NCBI GenBank assembly: GCA_020637795.1
Contig: JACKJT010000002.1
Span: 1 to 64,000 of the forward strand
Length of the DNA stretch: 64,000 nt
DNA from: Hoeflea sp.
Lineage (GTDB): Bacteria > Pseudomonadota > Alphaproteobacteria > Rhizobiales > Rhizobiaceae
Direction of reading: 5' to 3'
The position numbers were made by a program, and so were the translations under genes. Shown here one piece after another: positions 57,943 through 64,000 of the stretch (positions are counted from its first letter, which is position 1; the number at the start of each line of letters is the position of its first letter). The notes under the pieces were generated by a model. It was not told where the DNA came from and searched no databases. It saw nothing but the letters and a program-made list of their open reading frames with translations.

Positions 57943-58527
57943 ATGACCAGTCTTCTTGCCAGCATTCGGGCCGCCGTGCGTCCCGGAGCGGTAAACCCAT
58001 GCCTCGACGATGTCGATGGCGATACCGAGGCAACCGCCGGCGCAGCCGATACGGAGCCGCCCATCCTTAAACCAACCCCCGGAGGTGACATGTCTGAGAA
58101 CCAGACTGTGGCCGGCGCAGAGCAACCTGACGCCGCAACCAACGCCGCCGTCGTAGCCGCCGCTTCCGGTGGTGCAGACGGCTTCAAGCAGGCCATGGAC
58201 CGCATGAATGCGATCCTTGGCCACGACAGCATCAAGGGCGACGCCAAGCGCATGTCGGCAGCCGTCGAGCTGGCAAACGCTTCGCCGGACATGGCTGCTG
58301 ACGCTGTCATCAAGTTCGTTTCGGCGAATGTGTCCGCAACCGCAACCGCAGCAGAAGCTGACAAGGGGCAGGACAAACCGGCTTCGTCGCCCGCTGCTTA
58401 CGAGCAGCAGAGAATGGCGGCCGCCGGTCTCGCGATGCCTGGTAGCAAACCAGCCGCTGCCACTGGCCCGAAAATCAACCGTGACGCCATCTTCGCGGCG
58501 CGTCGAACGACCCAGAAGGGAGCATGA
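57943..58527 (+). CDS. Scaffolding protein-like, with internal start
   Basis: 194 residues (MTSLLASIRAAVRPGAVNPC). Acidic, Ala/Gly/Ser-rich and mostly helical in the middle (GADGFKQAMDRMNAILGHDS), as in scaffold proteins encoded after the S49 protease. A second in-frame ATG at 58090 (residue 50, MSENQTVAGAEQ) has a perfect GGAGGTGA ribosome-binding site. It could give a shorter, nested form. Its function is inferred from position and composition. Confidence 0.75.
   Translation: MTSLLASIRAAVRPGAVNPCLDDVDGDTEATAGAADTEPPILKPTPGGDMSENQTVAGAEQPDAATNAAVVAAASGGADGFKQAMDRMNAILGHDSIKGDAKRMSAAVELANASPDMAADAVIKFVSANVSATATAAEADKGQDKPASSPAAYEQQRMAAAGLAMPGSKPAAATGPKINRDAIFAARRTTQKGA
58090..58527 (+). CDS. 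Nested shorter form of the scaffold protein
   Basis: 145 residues from an internal ATG (MSENQTVAGAEQPDAATNAA) with GGAGGTGAC (58081-58089) just before it. This is a much better initiation site than the one of the longer form. It would be analogous in principle to the nested scaffold of lambda (Nu3 within C), but here it is inside the scaffold gene itself. Confidence 0.55.
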   Translation: MSENQTVAGAEQPDAATNAAVVAAASGGADGFKQAMDRMNAILGHDSIKGDAKRMSAAVELANASPDMAADAVIKFVSANVSATATAAEADKGQDKPASSPAAYEQQRMAAAGLAMPGSKPAAATGPKINRDAIFAARRTTQKGA

Positions 58528-58913
58528 CCATGCCCACCAGTTTCACCGAAACGCCGCGGGATCTCGCATTCATCCTGTCGGAAGGTAACCGCACCCGCTC
58601 GCGCGATGTTCTCACCATCCTGTCCGGCGCCGGCAAGCTCGCCGCCGGAACCGTGCTCGGCAAGCTCACAACCGGCGGCAAGTATGTTGCCTCGCCCAAT
58701 GCCGAGACGGTGGACATCGAAGGTGCGGAAACCGCAACAGCGATCCTCTGCTACGAGGTCGACGCCACCAGCGCCGATGTTGATGCCGTCTGCATCACCG
58801 GCGACGCGGAGGTCAAGGACTCCATGCTGGTGTTTGAGGCAACCGTCAATGATTCAACCAAGCGCGCCGCGAAGCTGACCCAGCTTCGTGCGGTGGGCAT
58901 CAAGGCACGATAA
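58524..58913 (+). CDS. Head decoration protein (lambda gpD-like)
   Basis: 129 residues. RDLAFILSEGNRTRSRDVLT and GAGKLAAGTVLGKLTTGGKY are characteristic of the decoration proteins that stabilise expanded capsids. The start overlaps the scaffold stop (ATGA); ATG 58530 is an alternative. AAGGGAGC ribosome-binding site. Confidence 0.9.
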   Translation: MTMPTSFTETPRDLAFILSEGNRTRSRDVLTILSGAGKLAAGTVLGKLTTGGKYVASPNAETVDIEGAETATAILCYEVDATSADVDAVCITGDAEVKDSMLVFEATVNDSTKRAAKLTQLRAVGIKAR

Positions 58914-58924
58914 GGAGAACTTCG

Positions 58925-59935
58925 ATGCCCTCACCAAATGTTCATATTGAAGACGCCTTCAGCCTCGAAAGCCTGACGGCGGCTGTCAACGCCGTGCCCT
59001 ACCGGCCCGGCCAAGTTTCGGCGACAGGTATTTTCGAGGAAGACAGCGTCACGACGACGATGATCTCGATCGAGCGCCGTAACGGCAAGCTGGGCCTGAT
59101 CGAGCCATCGGCCCGCGGTGGACCTGGCGAGACAACCGGAGATGAAGATCGCACCAAGGTTCCCGTCAACGTCCCGCATTATCAGCGCGACGACAGCATC
59201 CTGGCCGATGAGGTGCAGAACGTGCGCGAATTCGGCGAGGAAAGTTCGCTGGAAACGGTCATCGGTCGGGTCAATCGCAAGGCCCAGCGCCATGCGCAGG
59301 ACCTGACCATGACGCTGGAGCACCAGCGCGTGGGCGCCCTCAAGGGCATCGTCACATCCAAGTCCGGTGCGGTGCAGGTCAACCTCTACAACGCCTTCGG
59401 CATCGCGGTGCCGGATGCGGTTTCGCTCGAACTCGATGTCGAAGCAACGCTTGTAACCAGTCTCTGGCAGGATGTGGTCTATTCGATCGAGGATTCCCTC
59501 GACGAGCCCTATTCCGGCATTCATGTGTTCACAGGCCGCGACTTCCACAAGGCGATGTGGTTGCACAAATCGGTGCGTGACACATTCATGTACAATGACG
59601 GGGCCTCGGTGCTTCGACAGGACGTGCCGGATAAGTTCACGTTCGGAGGTGCCACCTGGGAGCGCTACAAGACCGGAGCAAAGGCTTCCACCGATCTCGG
59701 CGCACCCTACATCGCCGCCAACGAGGCGCGGGTTGCTGTTCTCGGTGTTGCCGATCTCTACATCACCCGGTTCGCCCCGGCTGACTACAACCAGACCGTC
59801 AACACCCCGGGCCTGCCGTTCTACAGCCAGGCTTTCGAGAAGCCCAACAACAAGGGCTATGACCTGGAAGTGCAGAGCAACCCGATTTCGATCTGCACCC
59901 GTCCCGAAGTGCTGCGCAAGCTGACGCTTACCTGA
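58925..59935 (+). CDS. Major capsid protein, lambda gpE family
   Basis: 336 residues (MPSPNVHIEDAFSLESLTAA). The E-type features are FEEDSVTTTMISIERRNGKL near the N terminus, GRVNRKAQRHAQDLTMTLEH (E-loop/spine helix) and GIHVFTGRDFHKAMWLHKSV. It forms the HK97-fold shell. Preceded by AAGGAGAAC. Confidence 0.95.
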   Translation: MPSPNVHIEDAFSLESLTAAVNAVPYRPGQVSATGIFEEDSVTTTMISIERRNGKLGLIEPSARGGPGETTGDEDRTKVPVNVPHYQRDDSILADEVQNVREFGEESSLETVIGRVNRKAQRHAQDLTMTLEHQRVGALKGIVTSKSGAVQVNLYNAFGIAVPDAVSLELDVEATLVTSLWQDVVYSIEDSLDEPYSGIHVFTGRDFHKAMWLHKSVRDTFMYNDGASVLRQDVPDKFTFGGATWERYKTGAKASTDLGAPYIAANEARVAVLGVADLYITRFAPADYNQTVNTPGLPFYSQAFEKPNNKGYDLEVQSNPISICTRPEVLRKLTLT

Positions 59936-59936
59936 T

Positions 59937-59959
59937 CCATCTGCCCCTGCGGCAGATGG
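59937..59959 (+). other. Stem-loop after the major capsid gene
   Basis: CCATCTGCC (59937-59945) and GGCAGATGG (59951-59959) form a perfect 9-bp stem with a 5-nt loop, followed by an A-rich stretch rather than T. It may protect the 3' end of the abundant capsid message. Confidence 0.6.
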
Positions 59960-59968
59960 CAAGAAAGA

Positions 59969-59998
59969 GGGAGCCGGGTTGATGCCCGGTTCCTTTTT
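59969..59998 (+). terminator. Terminator between capsid gene and tail genes
   Basis: GGAGCCGGG (59970-59978) pairs with CCCGGTTCC (59985-59993, one G-T pair) and is followed by TTTTT (59994-59998). It would lower transcription of downstream connector and tail genes compared with capsid. Confidence 0.75.
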
Positions 59999-60047
59999 CC
60001 AGGCGACCGCCCGTGGCGGTCCCCCGGCAAGAGGAAAGGACCCTACC

Positions 60048-60434
60048 ATGAGCAAGAAAATCAGCATTGCATTCCCGCAGGGTGGCATTGTGCCTGGCTC
60101 GGTGCTCGGCAAGAAGGAAGACCAGACATGCGCCGCGATGGAGCCGGTCTCCGTTCCTGAAGCCTATGGCCGGCATCTGATCGAGGACCGCTTTGCCGTC
60201 GAAGTCACCGACGCCGGCAAGACAAAGAAGAAGGCGGAGGCCGGATCCGGCAAGGGTGGAAAGACCGGCGACCCCAACCCGCCCCAAGATTCTCCAGAGA
60301 TCGCAGCGGCCAAGGCATCCATTGACGAGGCCGAGCAGCTTGTGGCCGCTTCTGGAACAGATGCCGCAGCCAAGGCTGAAGCGGAGGCCATGCTCAAAGC
60401 GGCCCAGGACAAACTGGCGCAGCTGCAGGCCTGA
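60048..60434 (+). CDS. Phage structural/connector protein, 128 aa
   Basis: Starts at ATG 60048 (MSKKISIAFPQGGIVPGSVL), after AAAGGACCC. A short beta-rich N-terminal part (residues 1-60) is followed by a Lys/Ala/Pro-rich linker and an alpha-helical tail (AAAKASIDEAEQLVAASGTD). It lies in the head-tail connector cluster; no family recognised. Confidence 0.68.
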   Translation: MSKKISIAFPQGGIVPGSVLGKKEDQTCAAMEPVSVPEAYGRHLIEDRFAVEVTDAGKTKKKAEAGSGKGGKTGDPNPPQDSPEIAAAKASIDEAEQLVAASGTDAAAKAEAEAMLKAAQDKLAQLQA

Positions 60435-60436
60435 TT

Positions 60437-60820
60437 ATGGATCTCGAAACGGTGCGGGCCGGGCTGCCCTCGATGACGCGGCAAGGCTTTGGCGAGAATG
60501 CCAATATCCTGCCTATGCGCGAGGGCAAGATGGCCGGCGCCGGTGCTGACCCGGAGCGAGAGGTGCAAGAGGATGTCCGGGGTCGTTTCGATTTTGCGCC
60601 GGAACTTGAGCAGATGGGCGGCGGCCGCTCGTCGGATACCAACCGCGCCAACGTCATCTCGCCGCATGCGAGCGTGAGCTTCGCGCTCGCCGATTTGACC
60701 TGGGTTCCCAAACGAGGAGACCAGATCGAGCGGAAGACGGCAGTGCCGGAGAAATACAGGATTGATCGGATCCTGGAGCCTCTTCCCGCTGTCGTGCTTT
60801 GCGTGGTTTCGAGGATCTGA
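60437..60820 (+). CDS. Head-tail joining protein (FII-like)
   Basis: 127 residues (MDLETVRAGLPSMTRQGFGE). The C-terminal beta region (VSFALADLTWVPKRGDQIER, then RIDRILEPLPAVVLC) fits head-tail attachment proteins of the gpFII type. Two bases separate it from the previous stop; it is coupled to the next gene by TGATG. Confidence 0.7.
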   Translation: MDLETVRAGLPSMTRQGFGENANILPMREGKMAGAGADPEREVQEDVRGRFDFAPELEQMGGGRSSDTNRANVISPHASVSFALADLTWVPKRGDQIERKTAVPEKYRIDRILEPLPAVVLCVVSRI

Positions 60821-61617
60821 TGAGCATTGTCCGCCAACTGGTTCAGATTGCGGTGGTTGAAGCGTTGCGCGGCCATACCATTGCGCTGGAAAATGTGTTT
60901 GACAGCACCATGGACACGGTGCCGGGTCTTCTGAAGGGCGGAGCTCAGCCCGTGCTGGTGTTCTCGATCGAGGAATCGGTCGAGACGGTGGATGACGCGA
61001 CGGACGGCTTTCTCGGTCGAGGGGGGGTGTTGACCGGCATGATGCAGTCAGCGGTGGCTTCCGGAAAGCAGATTACCGATGGAGAGGGAACGGTGATCGT
61101 CCCCGTCCTTGGGGAAACCGATTCCGCCTATGAGGCCCTGTTGAACATTGTCGACCGTCAGTGGCGGACGGTGCTGCATGATCATGAGAACCCGTGGTCG
61201 ATGGTGTTTCGTGATCTGGTGGTTTCCATAGGGGCTATCCGTACAGTCCGGGCAACTGACCCGGAAACGGGTACAAAGCATGCCTGCCGGTTTGCCCAGT
61301 TCGAGATCGAAACAATGCCGGAACCGCTACCTGGCGATCCAATCGCCGATGCAGTCTCGGCAGGGTTGGCGTTGATGGCAAGTGACGGCGACGCCGCCTA
61401 TGCTGCACTTGCTGACACATGGCATGAACTGCTGACTTCGGGTTCAGACTTGCAAGATTGGCAGAGGCTGCAATCTGCATTGCTCGCTTCAAACGGCGAA
61501 CTGCTCGCGGTCGGTCTTGGGCCGATCGAAGAGGATGAAGACGGGGAGACGCCGGACATGACCGCGGGGACTCTTGTGGTCAATGACGGGGACCCGATCG
61601 AGGTGACCGAGCCATGA
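60820..61617 (+). CDS. Tail/neck protein, 265 aa
   Basis: Starts at ATG 60820 (MSIVRQLVQIAVVEALRGHT). A likely alpha/beta domain to about residue 170 with two beta strands (VFSIEESVETVDDATDG and IVPVLGETDSAYEALLN) and an acidic C-terminal domain. Position between the connector gene and gpV suggests a tail terminator/completion role; the family is not certain. Confidence 0.62.
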   Translation: MSIVRQLVQIAVVEALRGHTIALENVFDSTMDTVPGLLKGGAQPVLVFSIEESVETVDDATDGFLGRGGVLTGMMQSAVASGKQITDGEGTVIVPVLGETDSAYEALLNIVDRQWRTVLHDHENPWSMVFRDLVVSIGAIRTVRATDPETGTKHACRFAQFEIETMPEPLPGDPIADAVSAGLALMASDGDAAYAALADTWHELLTSGSDLQDWQRLQSALLASNGELLAVGLGPIEEDEDGETPDMTAGTLVVNDGDPIEVTEP

Positions 61618-62129
61618 ACCTGACTGATGGTCTGGTCTCTATGAGCGCGGACATTGCCATGTTGCGCAGCGCCTTCGGCAATTCGCTCAAGGTCGGACCG
61701 ATCGAGGAAGTCGATGCGGTCAAGGGATACAGGATCAAGCTCGGCGAGACCAACGGCAAGCCGTTTCTGTCGCCGTGGCAGCCGCATCCGGAAAGCGGAA
61801 AGTCCTCGGTACCGCTGAGGAAGGGCGATATCGTCGGCGTTGTCAGCCCGTCCGGCGATATGCGCCAGGGCGTGATGTTCCGGGCCGGTTACTCCGGCCC
61901 GCGGCCGCGCCCGAATGATGACATGAACGCAAATGTGTTCGAGGACGCCGGCGTTCGGGTCACCGTGGCGGATGGAGCATTGGTCATAAACGTTGGCGGC
62001 GTGACCTTCAGGTTTTCTGGCGACGGTTTTGTCCAGACAGGCGGACGCCAGGAGCACGACGGCAAGAATGTGGGGCACGACCACGGTCATGTGTCGGCGC
62101 CACCAGGACCTCCGGGCCCACCCGTTTAA
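61614..62129 (+). CDS. Baseplate assembly protein V (GpV)
   Basis: 171 residues. It has the OB-like GpV core (YRIKLGETNGKPFLSPWQPH, RKGDIVGVVSPSGDMRQGVM) and a C-terminal part that ends in HDHGHVSAPPGPPGPPV, with a His-rich apex motif typical of membrane-piercing spike tips that bind iron. It is the cell-puncturing spike of contractile tails. ATGA overlap with the previous gene. Confidence 0.9.
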   Translation: MNLTDGLVSMSADIAMLRSAFGNSLKVGPIEEVDAVKGYRIKLGETNGKPFLSPWQPHPESGKSSVPLRKGDIVGVVSPSGDMRQGVMFRAGYSGPRPRPNDDMNANVFEDAGVRVTVADGALVINVGGVTFRFSGDGFVQTGGRQEHDGKNVGHDHGHVSAPPGPPGPPV

Positions 62130-62145
62130 CCGATCAGGAGAGATC

Positions 62146-62370
62146 ATGGAAAAGCACACTTATGTGGTGGCCGAGGGCTTCTCGACCATCAACGGCAAAG
62201 CCGTGCCGAAGAATCGGGAAATCGAACTCACCGAACCCGAGGCTTTGTTTGACCTCTCGCTCGGCAGGATCGAGCGCAAGGTGAAGGGTTCCGCCAGGGG
62301 ATCGGGGAAGAAGCCCTTGCTCGAGGCGGATGATCAGAGCGATCTCGTCACGGACAAAGCCGAGGCCTGA
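62146..62370 (+). CDS. Small tail-region protein, 74 aa
   Basis: MEKHTYVVAEGFSTINGKAV from ATG 62146, which has AGGAGAGATC before it; the longer frame overlaps gpV and is rejected. Basic central part (GRIERKVKGSARGSGKK). It lies between gpV and gpW; similar short proteins there are common but unassigned. Confidence 0.68.
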   Translation: MEKHTYVVAEGFSTINGKAVPKNREIELTEPEALFDLSLGRIERKVKGSARGSGKKPLLEADDQSDLVTDKAEA

Positions 62371-62374
62371 CCAG

Positions 62375-62770
62375 ATGGCTGGCATCGATCACCGCACCGG
62401 ACAGGTCATCAGCAGCTATGACAGCGCGTTGCAGGCGGTCGAGGTGATCCTTTCCACGCGGATTGGCAGCCGGGTGATGCGGCGGCAGTTTGGCGGCGGC
62501 GTGGCCGAGATTCTTGGACGGGCAGTCACGCCGCCATTGTTCGCGCTGTTCCAGCAGCTGGTGGCGACCGCAATCGACATATGGGAACCGCGCTTCCGGG
62601 TGCGCAAGATCACACCGCTCGGCACCGTCGAGCAAATCAGGGCAGGGCAGGTGGGCATGCGGTTCGACGTTGACTACCGCCCGCGCGGGCACCTCGGAGA
62701 CTTCACAGTCGAGCGTGTGCTCTCGTTCGGCCTCAACTTCCGCGCCGGTGGGCTGAGGGTGGTGGCATGA
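62375..62770 (+). CDS. Baseplate wedge protein W (GpW/gp25 family)
   Basis: 131 residues from ATG 62375 (MAGIDHRTGQVISSYDSALQ). The central VILSTRIGSRVMRRQFGGGV is the characteristic gp25-type lysozyme-like baseplate motif; VRKITPLGTVEQIRAGQVG follows. A structural part of the baseplate wedge. ATGA coupling to gpJ. Confidence 0.92.
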   Translation: MAGIDHRTGQVISSYDSALQAVEVILSTRIGSRVMRRQFGGGVAEILGRAVTPPLFALFQQLVATAIDIWEPRFRVRKITPLGTVEQIRAGQVGMRFDVDYRPRGHLGDFTVERVLSFGLNFRAGGLRVVA

Positions 62771-63678
62771 CGACAGTAATCGACCTGACGCGCGTCGCGG
62801 CCCCGACAGCTATCGATGCCTTGTCCTATGAAGAGCTCCTGAGCGCGTTCAAGGTGCGGTTCCAAGCCTTCTGGGAAGAGGCCCGACTGGCGGACGCCAG
62901 TCTGCCTGCCTATGACGAATCGATGCTGGAAACCTCCCCGCCGATCATCGTCGGGCAGGCGTGGTCTTACCTGCGGCTTCTGGATCGCCAGCGCGTCAAC
63001 GACGCCCTCAAAGCGTTGCTGGCGCCGCTGTCGACCGGCTCGAATCTCGACAACCTGGTTTCCCGGCAGGGCATCCAGCGGCTGGTGATCACGGCGGCCA
63101 GCGGCGACACGCCGGCCGTCATGGAGAGCGATGCGCGGCTGCTCGAGCGGTATCTGTTGTCCTTCAACCGGGCCGCGGCCGGATCTCGCGACGGGTATCT
63201 GTTCGCGGCGTTCACGGCCTGGCCGGGTGCTGGCGATATCGAGGTTGTCGGTCGCCGCATTCATGGCCGCCGCGGCGATGTCGACATTGTCGTGGCCGGG
63301 CCGGCTGGTGACGCGGCGTCTCTTGAGAACCTGGCGCTTGTCCGCGCTGCAGTGACGGCCGACGACGTGCAGCCGGAGACGACATCTGTGTCAGTCCTCT
63401 CTGCGACGCGGGTGACATACACCGTGGACCTCGTGATCGAGGTTCTGAAGGGCCCGGATCCGGAGATCGTCAAGACGGAAGCCGTCGCTCGCATCCGCGC
63501 TGCCGCTGATGAGCGGACCTTCATCGGCGGCGAAGTGCCGGCTGCTTTGCTGTCGGGCGCGGCCTATGGCACGTCCGTGATGAAGGTGCGGGACAATGCT
63601 CCGGTGGTGATCGTGGCCGATCCGTATTCGATCCCGGTGCTGACGACGATCACAGTAACGGCTGAGGTGCGGACATGA
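62767..63678 (+). CDS. Baseplate assembly protein J (GpJ)
   Basis: 303 residues. Family segments are YEELLSAFKVRFQAFWEEAR, QRVNDALKALLAPLSTGSNL (loop after the first helices) and ERYLLSFNRAAAGSRDGYLF, with the Ig-like strand region from about 170. It builds the baseplate wedge with GpW and GpI. ATGA overlap with gpW. Confidence 0.93.
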   Translation: MTTVIDLTRVAAPTAIDALSYEELLSAFKVRFQAFWEEARLADASLPAYDESMLETSPPIIVGQAWSYLRLLDRQRVNDALKALLAPLSTGSNLDNLVSRQGIQRLVITAASGDTPAVMESDARLLERYLLSFNRAAAGSRDGYLFAAFTAWPGAGDIEVVGRRIHGRRGDVDIVVAGPAGDAASLENLALVRAAVTADDVQPETTSVSVLSATRVTYTVDLVIEVLKGPDPEIVKTEAVARIRAAADERTFIGGEVPAALLSGAAYGTSVMKVRDNAPVVIVADPYSIPVLTTITVTAEVRT

Positions 63679-63902
63679 GCGGAATCATCATCACGGGCGT
63701 AAGGGTGCGCATTGAAAAAGAGGGCGACGATTCAGCGCAGCAGGTGTGCCTGAGTGTCGATGGGCAGCCCGTTGCGACGGCTTATCTGTTTGAGCAGGGT
63801 GGCGGTGAATATCTGGCAGAATTCTCGCCACCCGTTTCCGCCCCCGACACGGATTCCTGCCGCTTTGCTGTCGGTAACGCTGGGAACGCGGTGCGGACAT
63901 GA
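63675..63902 (+). CDS. Hypothetical tail-region protein, 75 aa
   Basis: MSGIIITGVRVRIEKEGDDS, beta-rich, with an N-terminal strand pair, ending in GNAGNAVRT. Overlaps gpJ and the next gene by four bases each. No family recognised. Confidence 0.65.
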   Translation: MSGIIITGVRVRIEKEGDDSAQQVCLSVDGQPVATAYLFEQGGGEYLAEFSPPVSAPDTDSCRFAVGNAGNAVRT

Positions 63903-64000
63903 GCGCCGTCGGCGACATCCTGCCATCCAATTCGGAGACGTTCGAAAAGGGCCTCGCCGCCGGCGTGTCCGACACGCTGGACGTTCCGTTCGACGCGCTC
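63899..64000 (+). CDS. Tail protein I, N-terminal part (cut by the window edge)
   Basis: 34 codons are visible, MSAVGDILPSNSETFEKGLA and onwards. The GDILPSNSETFEKGLAA stretch resembles the LLPPNAT-type start of P2 GpI tail proteins, and the position after GpJ is the canonical place. The rest, and the tail fibre genes expected after it, are outside the window. Confidence 0.68.
   Translation, partial: MSAVGDILPSNSETFEKGLAAGVSDTLDVPFDAL

Overview
The window joins a conserved alphaproteobacterial chromosome segment (1 to about 29957) to the left part of a prophage (about 29958 to the right edge, which cuts a tail gene). The order tuf, S10 operon, spc operon, secY, adk, alpha operon, without rpmJ or rpsD in the alpha cluster, together with an ATP12-type F1-ATPase chaperone and a GSH-dependent formaldehyde pathway, points to an alphaproteobacterium, most likely of the Rhizobiales. 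The genus cannot be fixed from sequence reading alone.

Chromosome. Positions 1-14767 hold the end of tuf and 28 genes for ribosomal proteins, SecY, adenylate kinase and RNA polymerase alpha, all on the plus strand and closed by a clear terminator (14792-14823). Then come a periplasmic methionine-sulfoxide repair pair (msrQ/msrP, minus), a Do/Deg-type serine protease, rarA, a ketopantoate-reductase-like gene, a flavodoxin-like gene, crcB, an RluC-type pseudouridine synthase, a HAD phosphatase, an ATP12 chaperone, a DUF1330-like gene and a lipoprotein (all plus), followed by formaldehyde detoxification genes fghA/adhC, a small XRE regulator and lipB (minus). A tRNA-Leu(GAG) gene at 29873-29957 is the prophage insertion point.

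Prophage. A tyrosine integrase ends 9 bp from the tRNA and is the last gene of a 9.4-kb leftward operon of about 19 tightly overlapping genes starting at a promoter near 39340. This operon carries nucleotide and DNA metabolism genes: HD hydrolase, SSB, DUF2303, a complete DnaN sliding clamp, ThyX and a DUF5131 protein. The immunity region (39318-40996) has a LexA/CI-type repressor (minus), a secreted-protein gene (plus) and a Cro-like gene (plus). The left and right promoters are near copies of one another, each with an AGCC-N5-GGCT operator overlapping the promoter. The rightward early operon (41751-50536) encodes small regulators, a ParB-like protein, an MT-A70 methyltransferase, a cytosine-methylase-like protein, a zinc/Toprim primase and a P4/D5-type helicase. 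It is interrupted by an antisense membrane-protein gene (44493-45194). Just downstream of the helicase is a 280-bp AT-rich region with eight exact TGCACCA sites in four pairs, pointing inwards from both sides on a long inverted repeat: a strong candidate for the phage replication origin.

Late genes (51714 to the edge) are a GpA-type terminase, lambda-type portal, S49 prohead protease with a following scaffold gene that has a nested start, D-type decoration protein and E-type major capsid protein. They are followed by P2/Mu-like baseplate genes V, W, J and the start of I. The phage therefore combines a lambda-like head with a contractile-type baseplate. Lysis, sheath, tube and fibre genes and the right attachment site must lie beyond the window.
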